Below, piece by piece: positions 45,663 through 52,538 of a DNA stretch of 64,000 nucleotides (positions within the stretch are counted from its first letter, which is position 1; each line of letters starts with the position of its first letter). The notes under the pieces are model-generated. The model searched no databases and was not told the DNA's origin. It saw only the letters and a list, made by a program, of their open reading frames with translations. Position numbers and translations under genes: made by a program. Origin of the DNA: JADKIH01 sp964595205 (GTDB taxonomy: Bacteria > Bacteroidota > Bacteroidia > AKYH767-A > 2013-40CM-41-45); the NCBI GenBank assembly GCA_964595205.1, contig CAZQOQ010000003.1:248001-312000 (forward strand), written 5' to 3'.

Positions 45663-47210
45663 ATGGTAACAGCAAATGAGAAATTGGCTCAATCTCTTGA
45701 AGCTCTTAAAGAGCTGCATGAAAAGGGAATTATAGCTATCAAATCAACAGAATTAAGCAGGGTTCACAGAGAGAGGTTATTGAAGAATGGTTTTCTAAAG
45801 GAAGTTGTCAGAGGATGGTATATGTTAGTGCCTTCAGAAGAGCAAAAAGGTGATAGTACATCATGGTATTCCTCATATTGGCATTTTTGTTCAAGATATT
45901 TAACTGAACGCTATAAAGATTCGTACTGCTTATCGGCAGAACAGTCATTACAAATACATTCCGGTAATTGGACGGTGCCGCATCAACTTATTATTCGATC
46001 GACGAATGGCACGAACTCAATGACTCCTCTTCCACATGGAATATCATTATTCATTATGAAATCACCGCTACCGGAATCTGCAGAAATAGTTGTCATAGAA
46101 AGATTACGCATTTTAACTCTTGAGTCTTCATTGATACATTGTTCATCGGCAATGTTTACTAAGAACCCGACAGATGTTCGTACAGCGTTAGCATTAATCC
46201 GGAATTCATCAGAAATATTGAGACCGCTTCTTAATGGTGGTCATAGTAAAATTGGAGGGCGACTTGCCGGTGCTTTCCGGAATATCGGGCAGGACAGGAT
46301 TGCTGATGATATAATTAAAACAATGCAGTCCGCCGACTATGATATTCGAGAAACAGATCCTTTTGAAAATGTATCTCCAATTAAATTATCAAATAGAGAG
46401 ATATCACCTTATGTAAATCGAATTCGACTTATGTGGCATGAAATGAGAAGTTCTGTTATTAAATTTTTCCCGAAAACACCGGGCATTCCGAGGGACCATA
46501 AAAAATATTTGAAGCTGCTTGAAGAAATATATGTAACAGATGCCTATCATTCATTATCGATCGAAAGATATCACGTAACACCTGAACTGATCGAACGTGT
46601 GCGAAGTGGAGAATGGGATTCTAAAAAAAACGAAGTCGATAAAAAACAAAAAGATGCTATGGCGGCCAGGGGATATTGGCAAGCTACCCAAAAAGTACGT
46701 GATAGTTTGATAAAAATACTTGACGGCGAAAACGCAGGCCGGGTTGCTGATTCAGATCATGGAGATTGGTATAGGGAGCTATTTGCACCAAGTGCAGCAG
46801 CCGGAATAATAAATGCTTCTGATCTTGCCGGATACAGGAATGATCAGGTATACATTGGCGGCTCACTACATGTTCCACTTAACGCAGAAGCTGTTCGCGA
46901 CACAATGCCGATTCTTTTTGAATTACTGGAAAATGAATCAGAAGCTTCCGTTAGATCTGTATTAGGTCACTTCATATTCGTTTATATTCATCCATATATG
47001 GATGGTAACGGAAGAATGGGTCGATTTTTAATGAACACAATGCTTGCATCAGGTGGGTATCCGTGGACAGTTATTCCAGTAGAAGAACGAAATTCATATA
47101 TGACTTCGCTCGAAAAAGCAAGTGTTGAACAAAACATTGAACCTTTTGCAAAGTTCATAGCATATCTCGTTGATCGATCCTTGAAGGGGAAACCCATTGC
47201 TAAAATTTAA
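45663..47210 (+). CDS. Fic-domain protein with N-terminal AbiEi-like winged-helix region
   Basis: The 515-residue protein has a C-terminal Fic core with HPYMDGNGRMGR at 443-454 (His443 catalytic; all motif residues kept), so AMP- or other NMP-transferase activity is expected. An inhibitory-helix-like HSLSIERYHVT lies near residue 300; it has the regulatory Glu but Arg in place of the usual Gly/Asn. Residues 1-190 resemble AbiEi-type antitoxin regulators (LHEKGIIAIKSTELSRVH, FLKEVVRGWYML). Toxin-like and repressor-like parts are therefore in one chain. The tandem repeats in the leader point to autoregulation. Confidence 0.88.
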   Translation: MVTANEKLAQSLEALKELHEKGIIAIKSTELSRVHRERLLKNGFLKEVVRGWYMLVPSEEQKGDSTSWYSSYWHFCSRYLTERYKDSYCLSAEQSLQIHSGNWTVPHQLIIRSTNGTNSMTPLPHGISLFIMKSPLPESAEIVVIERLRILTLESSLIHCSSAMFTKNPTDVRTALALIRNSSEILRPLLNGGHSKIGGRLAGAFRNIGQDRIADDIIKTMQSADYDIRETDPFENVSPIKLSNREISPYVNRIRLMWHEMRSSVIKFFPKTPGIPRDHKKYLKLLEEIYVTDAYHSLSIERYHVTPELIERVRSGEWDSKKNEVDKKQKDAMAARGYWQATQKVRDSLIKILDGENAGRVADSDHGDWYRELFAPSAAAGIINASDLAGYRNDQVYIGGSLHVPLNAEAVRDTMPILFELLENESEASVRSVLGHFIFVYIHPYMDGNGRMGRFLMNTMLASGGYPWTVIPVEERNSYMTSLEKASVEQNIEPFAKFIAYLVDRSLKGKPIAKI

Positions 47211-47310
47211 AAATTGTAGTTCAATTAATGAGAGAAAATCATTTCGCAATAATACTGAGGTTAATTCAGAAGTATATTTGTTGACGTAATGAAAAATAAA
47301 AATTATTCCG

Positions 47311-47479
47311 TTGACAATTGTCAAAATTATTTGTGATTTCAGAGAAAAACACTCGGGGATTCCAAAATTATTAGCCGATAATAAAATCAATTGTAAATGC
47401 AGGTGTTGATGAATTTAGAAAGATAAAAGGTATTGGAAAAAAGAACTCCAAGAAAATTATTGATTTTTTTTCTGAGTGA
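47311..47479 (+). pseudogene. ERCC4-type nuclease remnant with internal deletion
   Basis: The first part reads VKIICDFREKHSGIPKLLAD, the start of an ERCC4 nuclease domain. After NKINCK the frame breaks, and in another frame AGVDEFRKIKGIGKKNSKKI then IDFFSE and a stop follow, which is a helix-hairpin-helix tail. In an intact protein of this type about 150 residues with the catalytic ERK motif lie between. The gene has lost its middle and cannot be functional. Confidence 0.6.
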
Positions 47480-47604
47480 AGGTTTTTAAAGGAATATGAA
47501 AATGATAGAGTGAGTTTGAGTAAAAAAGTGAGTTTGTTTGTTTGATTGCCGAGTTCACGAGATCTGCAAAACGAGGAAGTGTCCGAATATCTAACTCTGA
47601 AAAA

Positions 47605-47661
47605 AGTCTGAGTTTGAGTCCGAGTCTGGAAAATTTCGGACTCAAACTTCAAACTCAGACT
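47605..47661. repeat. Inverted repeat of GAGTTT/AAACTC units beside attL
   Basis: The arm 47605-47623 (AGTCTGAGTTTGAGTCCGA) is inverted at 47636-47661, where a seven-base unit is duplicated. It directly precedes the tRNA-Leu fragment. A similar simple-repeat hairpin stands at 55337-55427 on the other side of the island. Confidence 0.55.
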
Positions 47662-47664
47662 GAT

Positions 47665-47719
47665 AAAGTACCCGGGGCGGGAATCGAACCCGCACAGCCG
47701 CAATGGCCAAAGGATTTTA
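47665..47719 (-). other. attL: 3' fragment of tRNA-Leu(UAA)
   Basis: These 55 bases are identical to 55248-55302 except at two positions and comprise the T-arm, variable arm and 3' acceptor strand of tRNA-Leu. The 5' half of the tRNA is absent, so this is the leftover fragment created by integration of an element at the tRNA 3' end. Confidence 0.85.
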
Positions 47720-47820
47720 TTTATATAGGATAAATTTTGCTGTTTGAGATAAAGTTTGTACCCTCCCTTTGAAATGAACAAATACGACCTGATGAAAAGG
47801 TGGGTGATGATATATCTAAT

Positions 47821-48636
47821 TCAAAAGATGATTTTATCCTTTTTACAAAATAACAATTGATCGCAGATACTTGAACTATCGTATTTCGATTGAATTAATG
47901 TATCTGAAACAGTGAATAAAAGTTCTTGCTGATTTTCGATATGAGAATAGTATCCCAACTCCTTCATCATTTTTTGAAAATTTTCTTTTTTTTCTTTTAA
48001 GTGTGGATTTGAAAAACTGTATCCCTTATTTTTTTCATAATCTACTCTTATTACTTTATTTGTTTTTCGGCATATCGGACACGGTCGTAATGGATAAAAG
48101 TAACTACAACCTACTATTTCTAACCCTAAAAATAATTTTTCGTTATCGATACTTTCAAAAACAAAAGTCTTTGGCTCAAATCCATGGGTCTTAATTGTTA
48201 GGGTATATCCTGTCTGTGGAATATTTACAAACTCAAAGTTGCCATCAAAATCAGTCATGGTAGTATATGTAGTGTCAAGTTTTTTAACTCTGAAAAATTC
48301 AGACCTAAAACCATAACGATTCGATGGGGATGGTCTTGTAATAATTGTGTCATACCAAGGTATTATTGATATTTGGGCAAAATGGATGTCTGAATATCGG
48401 ATTTCCGAATATTCAGTTATTATTTGACCCCGAATAGTTGTAATATTTTTATAAAGATTAAGGGAGTTTATAACTCTTTGGACAGAATCAATATATTCCT
48501 TATTCAAGTTATAATAGGTCGAATCTGAATAGGCTTGATAAGTATCCTGTCTTCCGTTCACTTCTCTTACTCTTGTTTGAGAATATCCTTGACCGGATAA
48601 CAATAAAAGAAAAAAAATTATTGCTTTATATTTCAT
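47821..48636 (-). CDS. Secreted protein with carboxypeptidase-regulatory-like domain
   Basis: The 271-residue protein has a signal peptide (MKYKAIIFFLLLLSGQGYSQ). Residues about 65-175 look like a CarboxypepD_reg-like Ig fold (ITTIRGQIITEYSEI...TTMTDFDGNFEFVNIPQTGYTLTIKTHGFEPKTF). Next come LRPCPICRKTNKVIRVDY, a CxxC pair like small metal sites in other Bacteroidota proteins, and a charged helical tail. It is the first gene inside the tRNA-Leu island, transcribed against most of the others. The role is unknown. Confidence 0.7.
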   Translation of the reverse strand: MKYKAIIFFLLLLSGQGYSQTRVREVNGRQDTYQAYSDSTYYNLNKEYIDSVQRVINSLNLYKNITTIRGQIITEYSEIRYSDIHFAQISIIPWYDTIITRPSPSNRYGFRSEFFRVKKLDTTYTTMTDFDGNFEFVNIPQTGYTLTIKTHGFEPKTFVFESIDNEKLFLGLEIVGCSYFYPLRPCPICRKTNKVIRVDYEKNKGYSFSNPHLKEKKENFQKMMKELGYYSHIENQQELLFTVSDTLIQSKYDSSSICDQLLFCKKDKIIF

Positions 48637-48749
48637 TTTTTTCTCTCATAATTTTTTAAAATGATACTATAATAAGTAGTAGTCAATTCTCAGGAAAATG
48701 AGTTGCTAAAATATTGATATAACATTACCACTTTGTAATGAAAAAGTAA

Positions 48750-49079
48750 TTTGATAGGGCGATTCTTAGATTAAAATTATGCAAATCCTCTGCACTATTT
48801 ATTGGATTGCAAAACCATAGAGAATGGAGTATAAGACTTTCAGTTAAAAGTGTACAGCGAATGGTTAAATATTACATTGATCGTGCAGGAATTAAAGAAA
48901 AGATAACCCCACATAGCTTCCGTCATGGTTGGGCTCATTTTCGACGAGATCAAAATGCATCACTTGCATTCATACAAAGAGGACTTGGACATGTAAATCC
49001 TATATCAACCTTTGTTTACGAACAATACAACGATATGGAATTTGAAAATAATGCAAATAATTACCTGAAAGTAAAATAG
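48750..49079 (+). pseudogene. Tyrosine recombinase (integrase) C-terminal fragment
   Basis: The open frame reads ALFIGLQNHREWSIRLSVKS, VQRMVKYYIDRAGI, then KITPHSFRHGWAHFRR and GLGHVNPISTFVYEQY. This contains the HxxR box, the downstream Gly-His and the terminal Tyr region of tyrosine recombinases. The N-terminal DNA-binding half and the first catalytic Arg are absent, and the frame opens after a stop at 48747-48749 without a good ATG. It is a dead remnant of the enzyme that probably placed the island into tRNA-Leu. Confidence 0.75.
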
Positions 49080-49144
49080 TTTGATTGATCTTTTCTTGAC
49101 TAAATTATTTTTTTTTAGCTTTGGAATGAACAAAGACACATCTG

Positions 49145-50038
49145 ATGAAAACGGTTTCCACTACGGCACTCGCAAAAGAGTTAGGAATAGATAGCAAATT
49201 TCTATTTGAAAAGCTGAAACATATGAGCTTGATTTATAGAAAAGAAGGTAAGTGGTTTCTCACGGAAAAAGGAATAGAAGCCGGGGGAATTATCATACCA
49301 AGTGAAAAGTATGGAGATTATATTGCTTGGCCAGAAAATTTCACTGTAACGAGTCCAATAAATAATAACGGCTCTGATTATTTAACTGCCACTAAAATCA
49401 GTGATAGATTTGGCATATCTAATCAAAGAGTAAATCTGATTTTCTCTGAACTTGGATGGATTGAGGAAGCAGTCAAAGGATGGAAGATTACTTCGCAAGG
49501 TATGAAGCAAGGAGGTATTCAAAAGGAACATTCAACTGGGGGCTATTTTGTTATGTGGCCTGTTTCAATCCTTGAAGATCCAATTCTAAACCGTGCAATC
49601 AATCCAACTGAAAATACATTCAATGTAAATATTGAAGTTGCCCATCTAAATGGTAATGTCTCGGATAAAACGGAAAATAAATACCCCGACAAATTACTTA
49701 AAACTAAAGATGGCCATCTTGTGCGTTCTAGAGCCGAAATGATTATTGATAATTTACTTTATGACTACGGATTAACTCATGCATACGAAAGAGAATTAAC
49801 TGTTGTAGAAAATGTGCTTTCAGATTTCTATATACCCGCAAGAAATGGTGGTAAAGCTGTCTATATTGAATTTTGGGGTATCAAGGATAACGATAAGTAT
49901 CTAGAGAGAAAAAAGGTAAAACAAGAAGTTTATAAAAAGAACAATCTTAATTTGATTGAATTAGACGATAGTCATATTGATAATCTTGATAGCCATTTAA
50001 GAAAGATGCTTTTAAAATTCAACATAAATGTTGATTAA
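49145..50038 (+). CDS. Two-HTH protein with VSR/PD-(D/E)XK-like nuclease domain
   Basis: The 297-residue protein starts with two helix-turn-helix-like segments (residues 4-45 and 78-122, each ending KEGKWFLTEKGIEAGG / VKGWKITSQGMKQGG, apparently duplicates). Residues 185-295 look like a small PD-(D/E)XK fold: VRSRAEMIIDNLLYDYGL (Glu198), LSDFYIP (Asp227), VYIEFWG (Glu242) and a Lys-rich helix. The function is unknown. DNA-binding plus nuclease suggests a phage- or island-encoded processing or defence protein. It directly follows the integrase fragment. Confidence 0.65.
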   Translation: MKTVSTTALAKELGIDSKFLFEKLKHMSLIYRKEGKWFLTEKGIEAGGIIIPSEKYGDYIAWPENFTVTSPINNNGSDYLTATKISDRFGISNQRVNLIFSELGWIEEAVKGWKITSQGMKQGGIQKEHSTGGYFVMWPVSILEDPILNRAINPTENTFNVNIEVAHLNGNVSDKTENKYPDKLLKTKDGHLVRSRAEMIIDNLLYDYGLTHAYERELTVVENVLSDFYIPARNGGKAVYIEFWGIKDNDKYLERKKVKQEVYKKNNLNLIELDDSHIDNLDSHLRKMLLKFNINVD

Positions 50039-50252
50039 GTAAATAGGGAAGTTCCTTGCATTTATTAAATTGGTAGTATAGACTCTATTCATATCGAGGC
50101 CCCTTAATAAATAAATAGAGAAGTAGTGTGCAGGTTTTGTAATAGTTGAACGTCGCACAATATATCTTAGAGAATGTCAAGTCTCTTTATACTAAAGCCT
50201 TTTTAAAAATATTTACAAAATCTTAAATCACTTTTGTCTATTTCATGTACGT

Positions 50253-50408
50253 AGCGATCTGTGGAGTTATGGCAGAGTGTTTCTGAGATTCTAGTTAAAG
50301 CATAATTAGCATTGCCCTATCGGGGCCTTCCGCTTTTCGGAATGGAACGAACAATGCGAATTCTAACGGGTGTTGGGTAAAATAAGCAGCCCAACTCCAT
50401 AGGTCGCT
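50253..50408 (+). ncRNA. Candidate structured RNA or single-strand origin, ~156 nt
   Basis: AGCGATCTGTGGAGTT (50253-50268) can pair fully with AACTCCATAGGTCGCT (50393-50408), using two G-U wobbles. Inside, AATTAGCATTG (50304-50314) pairs with CAATGCGAATT (50352-50362) with one mismatch, enclosing GCCCTATCGGGGC (50315-50327) and TTCCG/CGGAA (50329-50342). An alternative hairpin GTTGGG/CCCAAC overlaps the outer stem. No reading frame fits. It lies between the HTH/nuclease gene and a replication-type gene block; the rest of the 50039-50457 gap shows nothing else except CGCTGT/ACAGCG at 50404-50420. Confidence 0.5.
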
Positions 50409-50457
50409 GTGCATATACAGCGGTCGTTTTATCAATTTGAATAATAGTGATTGAATC

Positions 50458-50658
50458 ATGCAACTATATAACATTTGCACGAAGAAGGACTATGAAAAAG
50501 AAGGGGAGAATAAGAGCAAATGGTACAAGGTCGGTATCATGAAAATAACAGATAACGGAAAAAAATATATAAAGCTTTTTCAACAGCCCAATACAGAATT
50601 TTATGTTTTCGACAGAGAGGAATTTCAGCAAGGTGCATTAAAAGAAAGTACAACTTAA
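50458..50658 (+). CDS. Small conserved-looking mobile-element protein (66 aa)
   Basis: The 66-residue product contains KSKWYKVGIMKITDNGKKYI and LFQQPNTEFYVFDREEF, a compact beta-rich pattern seen in small proteins of Bacteroidota plasmids and integrative elements. Its function is not known to me. It starts the run of four genes reaching to ArdC, 12 bases before the next one. Confidence 0.6.
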   Translation: MQLYNICTKKDYEKEGENKSKWYKVGIMKITDNGKKYIKLFQQPNTEFYVFDREEFQQGALKESTT

Positions 50659-50670
50659 CCGAGCGACGTT

Positions 50671-51153
50671 ATGCGAACAAACACAACGCCTGTTCCGAAC
50701 GCACTCTTTGATATTTTTTTAAAGGACTTAACTGAAGCAGAACTCAAATTGCTTTTGGTAGTCATTCGGCAAACATTAGGCTGGGCAGACAGGCGTTCAG
50801 TGTTTGGAAGAAAAGAACGCGATTGGATTTCTAACAGTCAGCTTCAATTAAAATCGGGAAGTAGCAGGAGAGCCATTTCCAATGCAACGGACTCTTTAAT
50901 CAATAAAGAACTAATTGAGGTATTTGACTATGCTGGAAATCTATTGCTCTCAGCCTCGCTTCGTAGGGGAAAACAGAAACTATTTTATCGGCCATCTACC
51001 CTGCTCCTTTCCCTTGTGGATAACCGGAGGAAATCATTAAACAACAAGGTGGAAAAGAAATTAGCTAGTGCAGATTTTGCCGAAGAGTTGCGCAATATGA
51101 GAACAGCACTTGCGCAAAAGATGCGCATAACAAAAGAAACTCAACAAAATTAA
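50671..51153 (+). CDS. Replication protein O-like winged-helix protein
   Basis: The 160-residue protein has an N-terminal wHTH typical of phage/plasmid replication initiators of the RepO type: TPVPNALFDIFLKDLTEAEL, KLLLVVIRQTLGWADRR, then RDWISNSQLQLKSGSSRRAI and SLINKELIEVFD. The C-terminus is basic and helical. It probably binds an origin on the mobile element; the structured segment about 260 bases upstream is a candidate. No helicase or primase partner is present. Confidence 0.7.
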   Translation: MRTNTTPVPNALFDIFLKDLTEAELKLLLVVIRQTLGWADRRSVFGRKERDWISNSQLQLKSGSSRRAISNATDSLINKELIEVFDYAGNLLLSASLRRGKQKLFYRPSTLLLSLVDNRRKSLNNKVEKKLASADFAEELRNMRTALAQKMRITKETQQN

Positions 51154-51176
51154 TTATCAAAAATAACTATTAATCA

Positions 51177-51464
51177 ATGAATAGTAATATCCACTTCACT
51201 AGATTCCACTTAATTGCCTTGAGAAATGAAATAGACCAAGCAGGAAGTTTTCATAGTTTAATGATAAAAAAGAAAGCTATCTCTAAAAAATTCGGAATGC
51301 AGTTTATCCGACTCTACAACGACATTGAAAAATACAAGCGAAGATATTTAACAGGAGACTTTGAATCTCTGAGAGAAAGCTACAACACAGAAATGCCATA
51401 TCTCTTTTGGAATGAAATGCATTCTGCCTTGATAGAAGAAGAAGCAAAAAACAATTCTTCCTAA
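51177..51464 (+). CDS. Hypothetical protein of the island (95 aa)
   Basis: The 95-residue basic and aromatic-rich protein (FTRFHLIALRNEIDQAGSFH...KFGMQFIRLYNDIEKYKRRY) has no recognised domain. It is located 23 bases after the RepO-like gene and 76 before the ArdC gene, in the same direction, so it is probably part of the same transcript. Confidence 0.55.
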   Translation: MNSNIHFTRFHLIALRNEIDQAGSFHSLMIKKKAISKKFGMQFIRLYNDIEKYKRRYLTGDFESLRESYNTEMPYLFWNEMHSALIEEEAKNNSS

Positions 51465-51540
51465 TTCAGTTTAAATTTTTCTTACTCCATTTTCCTGATA
51501 CTGATTTTTCATAAAACTGTTCTTTAAAAAATCAAATATC

Positions 51541-52449
51541 ATGAAAACAACCAATCAAAAAAAAGACGTTTATCAGATCGTCACTGACCGTATCATTGAG
51601 CTACTAGAAAATAGAATCGTAGCTTGGAAGCAACCATGGACAAATGCCGGAATGCCTCAAAACATTGTCACTAAAAAGTATTATCGAGGAATTAACATTT
51701 GGCTTTTATCCTCTTTAAACTATCCTCATAATTTCTTCCTGACCAAAAAGCAAGTTCAAGTTATAGGTGGAATTGTAAAGGAGAACATGAAGCCTCACAT
51801 GGTTGTATTCTGGAAATGGCCGGAAAGGGGAAATCAAACTGATGAATCATTTGAAAACAATCAAAAGAAGAAGCCTCCGGTTCTACGGTACTACTATGTG
51901 TACAATGTGAGCCAATGTGAAGGAATTCCGGAAAGCATCCTACCTCTCCCACCTAACGTAAATGATCCAATAGAAATGTGCGAATCAATAATCAATGGAA
52001 TGCCACAGAAACCGGAAATACAAACCGGAGGACATCAGGCATACTATCATCCGGTGCATGACTACATCAACATGCCGGAATTAAATGCTTTCATTGACAG
52101 CGAACATTACTATTCTGTTTTATTCCATGAACTCATTCATTCCACTGGCCATGAATCTAGACTAAGCCGGAAAGAAATTACTAATAAAACATCGTACGGT
52201 ACTGAGTTATACTCGAGAGAGGAATTAACTGCGGAAATCGGTGCATGTTATTTGAATTCTCTATCTGGAATTGTGAGTCTGAATCGTCCTATGGAAACTA
52301 ATGTGGCTTATATACAAGGGTGGTTGAAGAAGCTTAAGAATGATAGAAAGTTGATTGTTTATTCAAGTTCCCAAGCCCAACGGGCGGTTGATTTCATCTT
52401 GAACGTAAAAAATGATTTTTTGAATGGGCAAGTATTTGAATCTAACTAA
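51541..52449 (+). CDS. ArdC-type antirestriction protein
   Basis: The 302-residue protein has an N-terminal ssDNA-binding domain (YQIVTDRIIELLENRIVAWK, QPWTNAGMPQNIVTKKYYRG, LTKKQ) and a C-terminal zincin-like domain with HELIHSTGHESRL (196-208, His196, Glu197 and His200 as metal and catalytic residues) and the third ligand region REELTAEIGACYL. ArdC proteins protect incoming DNA of conjugative elements from host restriction. Its presence marks the island as descended from a conjugative or mobilisable element. A terminator follows. Confidence 0.9.
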   Translation: MKTTNQKKDVYQIVTDRIIELLENRIVAWKQPWTNAGMPQNIVTKKYYRGINIWLLSSLNYPHNFFLTKKQVQVIGGIVKENMKPHMVVFWKWPERGNQTDESFENNQKKKPPVLRYYYVYNVSQCEGIPESILPLPPNVNDPIEMCESIINGMPQKPEIQTGGHQAYYHPVHDYINMPELNAFIDSEHYYSVLFHELIHSTGHESRLSRKEITNKTSYGTELYSREELTAEIGACYLNSLSGIVSLNRPMETNVAYIQGWLKKLKNDRKLIVYSSSQAQRAVDFILNVKNDFLNGQVFESN

Positions 52450-52456
52450 TTTATAA

Positions 52457-52482
52457 TAAACCCGGCCTTTGGTCGGGTTTTA
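52457..52482 (+). terminator. Rho-independent terminator after ardC
   Basis: AAACCCG pairs with CGGGTTT (CC/GG inside, TTT loop), and a short T-tract follows. It separates the antirestriction operon from the Roco gene. Confidence 0.8.
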
Positions 52483-52538
52483 ACTTTATAAAGAGGGAAT
52501 CTACCCTATATTTCAAATTTTTCTTTACAATTACACCG

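Noticed and set aside
47371..47781. 136-codon minus-strand frame and a 63-codon plus-strand frame at 47542
   Set aside because: Both run through the tRNA-Leu fragment and simple repeats; the plus-strand frame's GAGIEPAQPQW is the known false translation of a tRNA 3' half.
50371..50397. Integron attC site
   Set aside because: GTTGGGT and GCCCAAC boxes occur, but in the wrong order for one attC site, and there is no integron integrase.
50253..50408. Retron-type msr-msd RNA
   Set aside because: There are terminal inverted repeats as in a1/a2, but no reverse transcriptase gene is present in the island.
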